5,497 bases of DNA from Betaproteobacteria bacterium UBA2293 (GTDB lineage Bacteria > Pseudomonadota > Gammaproteobacteria > Burkholderiales > Rhodocyclaceae). The notes beneath the pieces were generated by a model. It was not told where the DNA came from. It searched no databases and was given only the letters and a program-made list of their open reading frames with translations. The stretch spans positions 3,325 to 8,821 of the forward strand of contig DDWF01000323.1 in assembly GCA_002345845.1 (NCBI GenBank). Reading direction: 5' to 3'. Below are positions 1-5,497 of this stretch, in pieces. The translations under genes were made by a program, and so were the position numbers. Every line of letters begins with the position of its first letter. The stretch's first letter is position 1.

Positions 1-780
1 GCCCTGCTGCATGCGGTGGCGGTGGTCAAGGCCGGGGCCTTCGGCATCGTCCGCATCGTCTATGAAATCTACGGCATCGAGTTCGCCCAGACGCTCGGCG
101 TGCTGCTGCCGCTGGCCATCATTGCCGCCATCACCATCCTCTGGGGCAGCCTGCGGGCGCTGTTCCAGGATGATCTGAAGAAGCGTCTGGCCTATTCGAC
201 CATCAGCCAGGTCTCCTACATCGTCCTCGGCGTCGCCATGTTCGGGCCGCTCGGCACCATCGGCGGCCTTGTCCACCTGGTACATCAGGGGATCATGAAG
301 ATCACGCTGTTCTTCTGCGCCGGCAACTACGCCGAGACGCTGGGCATCCACAAGGTCAGCGAAATGGACGGTGCCGGCCGGCGCATGCCGCTGACCACGC
401 TGGCCTTCAGCATCGCCGCCCTGGGCATGATGGGTGCGCCGCTGACCGCTGGCGCCGTCAGCAAAGCCTGGCTGTCGGACGGCGCGACGGCGGCCGGCAT
501 GGACTGGGCAATCTGGGTGCTGACCGCCTCCAGCTTGCTCAACGCCGCCTACTTTCTGCCCATTCTTTATCGCGCCTGGTTCCGGGCGCTGCCAAGTACC
601 TGGCCACATGAAGAAATTGCTGCCCGCGGCTGGCGGGAAACGGCCTGGTTGTTGCTGCTGCCCCCCCTGTTTACCGCCGCCGCGACCATCGCTGTCGGCA
701 TTTTTGCCGATGCCGCCTTCAGTCCGCTTGCCTGGGCGCAATTGATCGCCCGCCGCGAATATGTAAGTCTAGGCCAATGA
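1..780 (+). CDS. Proton-conducting membrane subunit, MrpD/NuoM/NuoN-like (C-terminal part)
   Basis: This is the C-terminal 259 residues of an integral membrane ion-translocating subunit of the superfamily that includes Mrp-type Na+/H+ antiporter subunits A and D and complex I subunits NuoL, NuoM and NuoN. The frame is open from base 1, so the true start lies outside the window; full-length relatives are about 480-500 residues. Numbering from the window edge, the family hallmarks are: HAVAVVKAGAF, with the helix-7 lysine at residue 10; QDDLKKRLAYST followed by the SQVSYIVLG helix (about 56-77); the HLVHQGIMKITLFF helix with its two histidines at 92 and 95 and lysine at 100; and APLTAGAVSKAW with a late-helix lysine at 155. 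About seven hydrophobic segments are visible. The key proton-path lysines and histidines are present, so the protein looks functional. The SKAW form and overall style suggest MrpD or a related hydrogenase/antiporter subunit more than true NuoM, but without the N-terminal half or upstream genes the subfamily cannot be fixed. The stop overlaps the start of the next gene. Confidence 0.85.
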   Translation, partial: ALLHAVAVVKAGAFGIVRIVYEIYGIEFAQTLGVLLPLAIIAAITILWGSLRALFQDDLKKRLAYSTISQVSYIVLGVAMFGPLGTIGGLVHLVHQGIMKITLFFCAGNYAETLGIHKVSEMDGAGRRMPLTTLAFSIAALGMMGAPLTAGAVSKAWLSDGATAAGMDWAIWVLTASSLLNAAYFLPILYRAWFRALPSTWPHEEIAARGWRETAWLLLLPPLFTAAATIAVGIFADAAFSPLAWAQLIARREYVSLGQ

Positions 781-1649
781 ACCTACGCCCCACGCTCCGC
801 GAGCCCCTCTCACGCCAGGCCCAGCTGGCCGTCTGGCTACTCGCCATCGGCCTCGTCGGACTGGTCGGCTACCTGCACCTGCAGACCGGACTGGGCTACG
901 AATTCCACCTCTTCTTCATCGTCCCGGTGGTCCTCGTCGCCTGGTTCGTCAATGTCCGCCGCGCCCATGTCATCGCCGTCCTGGCGGTAATCCTCTGGTA
1001 TCTCGCCGACCGCCAGCTCGGCGGCGAATCGGCCGACCGCCTGCCGCTGCTCTTCAACACCCTGGTCCGCCTGAGCATCTTCGTTGCCATCGTCTGGCTG
1101 CTCGGCCAGCTGCGCCTGGTCCTCGCCCGCGAATCACAACTGGCGCGCGAGGACGGTCTGACCGGACTGGCCAACCGCCGCGGCTTTACCCAGCAAGGCG
1201 AATTCCTGCTCGCCATGGCGCGCCGCCAGGGTTTGCCGATCAGCGCCCTGTTCCTCGACCTCGACCATTTCAAGGAGGTCAATGACCGCCTCGGTCACAA
1301 AGCCGGCGACGAACTGCTGATCCGGGTTGCCGAAATCCTGCGTGGCCACCTGCGTGCCAGCGATCTGGCCGGTCGCCTGGGTGGCGATGAGTTCGCCCTG
1401 ATTCTGCCGGGAAGCGACCTGGCGACCGCCAGCGAGTACGCCGAAAACCTGCGCCAGCGCTTGCTCGAAAGCATGCGGGAGAACGGCTGGCCGGTCACCT
1501 TCAGCGTCGGGGTCAGCAGCTTCGCCACAGCCCCGGCCAGCCTCGCCGCCTTGCTCCGCGAGGCCGACCGGCTGATGTACGAGGCCAAGCACGGCGGTCG
1601 TGACCGACTCTTGGCCGGCATCGGCCGCGAACAGTCGGCGAGCAACTGA
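777..1649 (+). CDS. Membrane-bound diguanylate cyclase (GGDEF domain)
   Basis: This enzyme is predicted to condense two GTP into cyclic di-GMP at the inner membrane. The 290 residues split into an N-terminal membrane part and a GGDEF domain (about 123-283). Hydrophobic helices lie near 17-36, 42-60, 63-77 and 91-115. The membrane part, with FHLFFIVPVVLVAWFVN and a conserved-looking NTLVRL, resembles an unnamed module often seen ahead of GGDEF domains. The cyclase domain opens with DGLTGLANRRGF (126-137). It carries metal-binding D161 in FLDLDHFK, N169 and D178 as the likely guanine-contacting pair, and an intact GGDEF at 202-206. An RxxD inhibitory site (R193-D196) lies five residues before the GGDEF, so product feedback inhibition is expected. 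SVGVSS (243-248) and the closing LMYEAKHGGRDRL are also typical. There is no EAL, HD-GYP or receiver domain. The ATG overlaps the upstream TGA (ATGA) and has only a weak AGG at 771-773, which suggests translational coupling. The signal sensed by the membrane part is unknown. Confidence 0.93.
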   Translation: MNLRPTLREPLSRQAQLAVWLLAIGLVGLVGYLHLQTGLGYEFHLFFIVPVVLVAWFVNVRRAHVIAVLAVILWYLADRQLGGESADRLPLLFNTLVRLSIFVAIVWLLGQLRLVLARESQLAREDGLTGLANRRGFTQQGEFLLAMARRQGLPISALFLDLDHFKEVNDRLGHKAGDELLIRVAEILRGHLRASDLAGRLGGDEFALILPGSDLATASEYAENLRQRLLESMRENGWPVTFSVGVSSFATAPASLAALLREADRLMYEAKHGGRDRLLAGIGREQSASN

Positions 1650-1709
1650 AGCCATGGCGCAGGCACCCGGTCGCCCCGTTATCCACCGCGCGCTGGCTGT
1701 AGCGGACTG
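1650..1709 (+). other. Short gap between cyclase and kinase genes
   Basis: These 60 bases separate the two signalling genes. They are GC-rich, with no convincing -35/-10 pair and no hairpin followed by a T-run, so transcription probably continues from the cyclase into the kinase. The two genes are in the same reading frame, and the only stop between them is the cyclase TGA at 1647-1649. No ATG, GTG or TTG lies in the kinase frame before 1710. Confidence 0.5.
1701..1706 (+). promoter_or_regulatory. Possible weak ribosome binding site for the kinase
   Basis: AGCGGA is the best purine-rich match before the kinase gene. It is only three bases from the ATG at 1710 but nine from the in-frame ATG at 1716 (Met3). 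Met3 may therefore be the real start, which would shorten the protein by two residues. The match to the Shine-Dalgarno consensus is poor. Confidence 0.25.
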
Positions 1710-4700
1710 ATGGGCATGCGGCACCGTCTGGCCGCCGGAACCTGGCTGCGAATCATGGTCATCGCCCTGGCGGCCTGGATGCTCAGCCTCGTTGCCGAGC
1801 ACGTCGATCGCCACTACAACGAACAGGCGGCACTGCGCCAGACCGAGACGCAGTTGCGGGCGGCGGCACTGCGCCTGGAGCGCAACCTGAAGCAGATCCT
1901 GCAGATCAATTACGATTTCGCCGCCGCCCTGCCGGCGGATCTGGTTGTCGATGAAGGGCAACTGCGACCGCTTGCCGAAAAGCTGATCGCCGCTCACCCC
2001 GGCGTCATCAACATCACGCTGTCGCGGCAGTTCGAAGTGGTCTTCGTCCATCCATTCGCCGGCAACGAGGCCGTGCTCGGGATGAATTACGCCAACCGTC
2101 CGTACATCATGATCGGCGTCGAACGGGCGATGGCCCTGCGCGACACGGTGCTGACCGGCCCGATCAGCCTGGTCCAGAGCGCCCGCCCCGGCCTGGTCGG
2201 GCGTACGCCGGTTTACATTTCACCCGCCCCCGGCCAGGCCGGCGAATTCAAGGGCGTGGTTTCCTCTGCCATCGACTTCGAAAGTGTCTTGAGCGATGCC
2301 GGTCTGCTCGGTGCCAACAAGGATTTCGCCCTCGCCATTCGTGGCCGCGACGGTAGTGGCAGCCAGGGCGACCCGTTTTTCGGCGATGCCGAACTGTTCA
2401 AGCAGGCCCACGTCAGTGTGGACCTCGACCTGCCAGGCGGCCAGTGGCGCCTGGCAGCGGTACCGAAGAACGCGACCACGGCCGATCCGATGCGGCCGTG
2501 GCTGATTCGCGGCATCATCGTTCTGCTCACCCTGCTGCTGATTTACCGGGCCATTACCCGCCATGGGGCGCAAGCGCTGGCCGAACCGCTGCCCGCCAGT
2601 CCGCACCAGAGCGGCCGTATCGGCCTGCGCAGCGTCCTGCTGGCGGCGCTGATCCTGGTCCTGCTGCCCATCATCGCCGTCAGCGGCTGGATTTCCTACC
2701 TCAACGCCCAGCAATCGATGGACCGCTTCGCCCGCAGCGCCGCCAATGCCTTGGGCGAACGCATTCACGACCAGGTTGCCGGCTTTTTCGACATTCCGAA
2801 GCGCATCGTCACCTTCAATGTCGAGCAAGCCCGCGCCGGCCTGCTCGAAGACCAACAACGCGAGCGGATGATGCAGGGTTTCCTCCTGCAAATACGTCAG
2901 CAACCACTGCTCACCTTCATCTCGGTCGGCATGGCCGATGGCGAGTACTACGCCGGCAGCCGACCGCCATTGGGTTCCGACAAGGGTGTGCGCCTGCTCC
3001 ACGCCCGCATCGCCGACCAGCGCCGGATGCATATCTACCGGGTGGACGACGCCGCCCGACGAACCACGCTGGTCTCGCCCGCCAGCGCCGACTTCGATGC
3101 CCGCACCCGGCCCTGGTTCATCGCCGCCCGCGACTCCGGGCGCATGGCCTGGTATCCCGCCTACCGCTACGTCATCAACGATGCGCAAGGCGCCTACGAC
3201 ACCATGGGCATCGGCATGTCGGCGCCCCTCTACAATCCCGCCGGCAAATTCCTCGGTGTCACCAGCGCCGACGTCGCCCTGTCGCAGCTATCCGGCTTTC
3301 TCCGCGAGCTGAGCGAAGGTTCGGGTGGAGTCGCCTTTCTCGCCGAAAGCGATGGCCGTTTGCTGGCCAGCTCCAGTCCGCCGCCCATCTACCGGCAGCA
3401 GGATGGCCACACCGAACGTATCGACCTGGCCACCAGCGACGACCCGCTGATCCGCGCCGCCGGGGCCGCCATGCGCGCCTCCGGCCAACCCGAAGGCAAC
3501 GTCGCCATCAAGCTCGACGGCGAACGCTATCTCATCGACTGGCGCACCCACGCACTGGAACAGGGGCCGGCGCTGAGCATCGGCGTCATCCTGCCGCAAA
3601 GCCATTTCGACTCGCTGGCCAGCAGCATGCTGCACAACGTCCTCTACCTGGCGCTGATGGTTGCCGTATTCAGCCTGTTCATCAGTCTGCTCGCCAGCAA
3701 CTGGGTATCGCGCCCGCTGATCCGGCTGTCGCGGGCGGCCGCGACCATGGCCGCCGGCCACTGGCAGATCGGCGAAGTCGAAAAGACGCCGGTGCGCGAG
3801 GTAGCCACCCTGTACTCGGCGCTCAACGACATGGCCGCCCAGCTAAGCCGCCATACCGAGAACCTTGAGCGGCAGGCGGCCGATCTGCGCAACGGCAATG
3901 AGCAACTGCAGGCGGAAGTCGCCGAACGGCTGAAATCGGAAAATCGCATCCAGGCACTCAACGTCGATCTGGAAATCGCCAACCAGACACTGCTGCTCGC
4001 CAAGCAGGCCGCCGAATCGGCCAACAAGGCCAAGTCGGCCTTCCTCGCCAACATGAGCCATGAACTGCGCACGCCGATGCACGGCATCATGGGCATGATC
4101 TCGCTGGTCCGTAACCGCAGCCCCGACACCAAGACACGCCACCAGCTTGACCGGGCGATGGAGGCAGCCAGCCGGCTGCTGCTGATTCTCAACGACATTC
4201 TCGACCTATCGAAAATCGAAGCCGAGCGGATGGCGCTGGAACATGCCAGGTTCACGCTGGACCAGGTGCTCGACACCGTCAGCGGGCTGCTCGGCCAGAA
4301 GGCGATGGAAAAGCGGCTGACCTTGCGTATCGCGCCCTTGCCGGCCGGCGCCGAGCGGCCATTCATCGGCGACGCCCTGCGCCTGGGGCAGATCCTGATC
4401 AATCTGGCCGGCAATGCGGTGAAGTTCACCCAACATGGCGAGGTGGCGGTGCAGGTCGCCATCCTGGCCGAAAGCGCGGACGACATGCAGCTGCGCTTCA
4501 GCGTGCGCGACACCGGCATCGGCATCGCCGCCGAGCAGCAGTCACGGTTATTCAGCGCCTTCGAACAGGCGGACAACTCGATGACCCGGAAATACGGCGG
4601 CACCGGCCTCGGGCTGGCGATCAGCAAGAAACTGGTGCACATGATGCAGGGCGAGATCGGCGTCGACAGCCAGCTCGGGCAAGGCAGCACCTTCTGGTTT

Positions 4701-5171
4701 ACGGTCCGCTTGAGCAAGGCCGCGAGCGCCGCCGCCCTGCCGTCACCGGCAGTCGACGGCGGCATGGCCGAAGAACTCTTGCGCCAGCACCATGGCGGCG
4801 CCCGCATCCTGCTCGCCGAAGACGAGCCGATCAACCAGGAAGTCGCCAGCGAACTGCTGGCCCTGGCCGGCCTGCAGGTCGACATCGCCGAAAACGGCGA
4901 GCGCGCTGTCAGCCTGGCCCGGGATAACCGCTACGCCGCCATCCTGATGGACATGCAGATGCCGCTGTTGAACGGCATCGAAGCGACGCAGGCCATCCGC
5001 ACCGCCAGCCTCAACCGTGCCACGCCGATCCTGGCGATGACCGCCAACGCCTTTGCCGAGGATCGCCAGCGCTGCCTGGCCGCCGGCATGAACGACCACA
5101 TCGGCAAGCCGGTGAATCCCGACCAGCTGTATGTCACCTTGCTGCACTGGCTGGAGCGGCCGGCGGACTGA
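1710..5171 (+). CDS. Hybrid sensor histidine kinase: CHASE, dCache, HAMP, HisKA, HATPase, REC
   Basis: This is a 1153-residue inner-membrane hybrid kinase predicted to sense periplasmic ligands and start a phosphorelay. Helix TM1 (12-29) precedes a periplasmic CHASE-like domain (about 45-255; HPFAGNEAVLGMN at 114-126, GLVGRTPVYI at 161-170). TM2 (264-280) and TM3 (306-328) flank a short cytoplasmic loop. A second periplasmic domain, dCache type, follows (about 330-638; RTRPWF at 465-470, WYPAYR at 481-486, LGVTSADVAL at 515-524). After TM4 (641-662) come HAMP (664-716), a coiled coil (about 717-772), HisKA with phospho-acceptor H784 in SHELRTP, and an ATPase domain with N902 in the N box, DTGIGI at 934-939 and GGTGLGL at 963-969. 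The receiver domain (1032-1148) has E1037, D1038 and E1039, phospho-acceptor D1081, T1111 and K1133. All catalytic residues are present. No Hpt domain follows the receiver, so a separate Hpt protein and final regulator are expected; neither is in the window. The ligands are unknown. Start at 1710 or Met3 at 1716. Confidence 0.94.
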   Translation: MGMRHRLAAGTWLRIMVIALAAWMLSLVAEHVDRHYNEQAALRQTETQLRAAALRLERNLKQILQINYDFAAALPADLVVDEGQLRPLAEKLIAAHPGVINITLSRQFEVVFVHPFAGNEAVLGMNYANRPYIMIGVERAMALRDTVLTGPISLVQSARPGLVGRTPVYISPAPGQAGEFKGVVSSAIDFESVLSDAGLLGANKDFALAIRGRDGSGSQGDPFFGDAELFKQAHVSVDLDLPGGQWRLAAVPKNATTADPMRPWLIRGIIVLLTLLLIYRAITRHGAQALAEPLPASPHQSGRIGLRSVLLAALILVLLPIIAVSGWISYLNAQQSMDRFARSAANALGERIHDQVAGFFDIPKRIVTFNVEQARAGLLEDQQRERMMQGFLLQIRQQPLLTFISVGMADGEYYAGSRPPLGSDKGVRLLHARIADQRRMHIYRVDDAARRTTLVSPASADFDARTRPWFIAARDSGRMAWYPAYRYVINDAQGAYDTMGIGMSAPLYNPAGKFLGVTSADVALSQLSGFLRELSEGSGGVAFLAESDGRLLASSSPPPIYRQQDGHTERIDLATSDDPLIRAAGAAMRASGQPEGNVAIKLDGERYLIDWRTHALEQGPALSIGVILPQSHFDSLASSMLHNVLYLALMVAVFSLFISLLASNWVSRPLIRLSRAAATMAAGHWQIGEVEKTPVREVATLYSALNDMAAQLSRHTENLERQAADLRNGNEQLQAEVAERLKSENRIQALNVDLEIANQTLLLAKQAAESANKAKSAFLANMSHELRTPMHGIMGMISLVRNRSPDTKTRHQLDRAMEAASRLLLILNDILDLSKIEAERMALEHARFTLDQVLDTVSGLLGQKAMEKRLTLRIAPLPAGAERPFIGDALRLGQILINLAGNAVKFTQHGEVAVQVAILAESADDMQLRFSVRDTGIGIAAEQQSRLFSAFEQADNSMTRKYGGTGLGLAISKKLVHMMQGEIGVDSQLGQGSTFWFTVRLSKAASAAALPSPAVDGGMAEELLRQHHGGARILLAEDEPINQEVASELLALAGLQVDIAENGERAVSLARDNRYAAILMDMQMPLLNGIEATQAIRTASLNRATPILAMTANAFAEDRQRCLAAGMNDHIGKPVNPDQLYVTLLHWLERPAD

Positions 5172-5206
5172 AAAAAACAAAGCCGAAGGCAATGCCTTCG
5201 GCTTTG
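5171..5206 (-). terminator. Rho-independent terminator of the minus-strand ABC-F gene
   Basis: A perfect 13-bp stem (5178-5190 with 5194-5206) closes a three-base loop (AAT at 5191-5193). On the minus strand it is followed directly by seven T (A-run 5171-5177 on the plus strand), the classic intrinsic terminator form for the ABC-F gene. On the plus strand the tail after the stem is GCGTGACG, so it would stop kinase transcripts less efficiently, although the A-run before the stem makes some bidirectional action possible. The first A of the run is also the last base of the kinase stop codon. A smaller hairpin (5213-5217 with 5222-5226, loop TGCG) lies between this terminator and the ABC-F stop codon. 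Confidence 0.88.
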
Positions 5207-5230
5207 GCGTGACGGCCTGCGGGCCGGACC

Positions 5231-5497
5231 TTACTCGACGCCCTGGCTGGCCAGGTAGTCCTCGTAGCCGCCCAGGTAATCAACGATCTTGCCATCACCC
5301 TTGACCTCAAACACCCGCGTCGACAGCGAGGAGACGAATTCCCGGTCGTGCGAGACGAAGACCAGCGTGCCGGGGAACTTCTCCAGGCCACTGTTCAGGG
5401 CCTCGATCGATTCCATGTCAAGGTGGTTGGTCGGTTCGTCCATGACCAGCACGTTGTGCTTGGACAGCATCAGCTTGCCGAACAGCATGCGCCCCTG
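5231..5497 (-). CDS. ABC-F family ATPase, YbiT-like (C-terminal end)
   Basis: These are the last 88 residues of an ABC-F protein, a soluble twin-ATPase family whose studied members act on the ribosome to regulate or rescue translation. The frame is open through the right edge of the window, so the start and most of both ATPase domains are missing; full-length YbiT-type proteins are about 530 residues. The visible part begins at QGRMLFGKL, just after where the LSGG signature of the second ATPase domain should lie. It continues with Walker B and the ABC-F hallmark [15 protein letters not shown], then the switch histidine in [11 protein letters not shown], and ends [13 protein letters not shown]. 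From memory, the DMESIEALN stretch and the YEDYL-(S)-x-G-(I/V)-E ending closely match E. coli YbiT rather than EttA, Uup or YheS. The catalytic glutamate of MDEP is present. The gene is convergent with the kinase and ends at its own terminator, so a functional link to the other genes is unlikely. Confidence 0.92.
   Translation of the reverse strand, partial: QGRMLFGKLMLSKHNVLVMDEPTNHLDMESIEALNSGLEKFPGTLVFVSHDREFVSSLSTRVFEVKGDGKIVDYLGGYEDYLASQGVE

Noticed and set aside
1..780. Assignment of the first gene to true complex I nuoM or nuoN
   Set aside because: The motifs fit the wider superfamily, but only the C-terminal half is visible and the following genes are not complex I genes, so a specific symbol is not supported.
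1686..1705. Possible small inverted repeat CCGC...GCGG before the kinase gene
   Set aside because: Only four base pairs with an 11-12 base loop; expected by chance in such GC-rich DNA, and there is no T-run after it.
1134..2051. A 305-codon minus-strand frame spanning the cyclase-kinase junction
   Set aside because: Its Gln/Gly/Ala-rich composition has no domain or membrane pattern, and it runs antisense through the GGDEF domain. This is a typical high-GC shadow frame.
2220..3188. A 322-codon minus-strand frame opposite the sensor domains
   Set aside because: Its Gly/Gln/Val/Asp-rich composition has no motifs. It is explained by third-position GC bias of the kinase gene.
2444..3868. A 474-codon open frame on the plus strand in another frame of the kinase gene
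   Set aside because: Its translation is dominated by Arg, Pro, His and Ala with no domain, as expected from a shifted frame in GC-rich coding DNA. The kinase frame over the same bases has clear domains and topology.
3644..4885. A 413-codon open frame on the minus strand opposite the kinase core
   Set aside because: Its Ser/Arg/Ala-rich translation has no recognisable motif and it lies opposite fully conserved HisKA and ATPase motifs. It is an antisense shadow.

Overview
The window looks like chromosomal DNA of a GC-rich Gram-negative bacterium. Codon use is strongly G/C at third positions. The protein styles (an Mrp/Nuo-like antiporter subunit, a membrane diguanylate cyclase, a very large hybrid sensor kinase and a YbiT-like ABC-F protein) suggest a betaproteobacterium, plausibly of the Rhodocyclales (Dechloromonas/Azonexus-like). 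That placement is an impression from protein style; no search was run.

Layout, left to right. (1) Positions 1-780, + strand: the C-terminal half of a proton-conducting membrane subunit of the MrpD/NuoM/NuoN/NuoL superfamily, cut by the left edge. (2) Positions 777-1649, +: a 290-residue diguanylate cyclase with four predicted membrane helices and an intact GGDEF domain. Its ATG overlaps the antiporter stop codon in an ATGA. (3) Positions 1650-1709: a 60-base gap with no convincing promoter or terminator. (4) Positions 1710-5171, +: a 1153-residue hybrid histidine kinase with two periplasmic sensor domains in series (CHASE, then dCache), HAMP, coiled coil, HisKA, HATPase and a receiver domain. 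(5) Positions 5172-5230: a convergent intergenic gap with a strong hairpin terminator, best oriented for the minus-strand gene. (6) Positions 5231-5497, minus: the C-terminal 88 residues of a YbiT-like ABC-F ATPase, cut by the right edge.

The three plus-strand genes are close enough to be one transcription unit. If so, the unit ends in two signalling proteins: one makes c-di-GMP at the membrane, and the other senses periplasmic ligands and drives a phosphorelay. The link to the ion-translocating subunit rests on gene order and the ATGA overlap; no biochemical connection can be read from the sequence. The ABC-F gene converges from the other side and is probably unrelated. I see no RNA genes, mobile elements, CRISPR arrays or broken genes. 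The window is mainly well-formed members of known families, and the most unusual element is the tandem-sensor architecture of the kinase.
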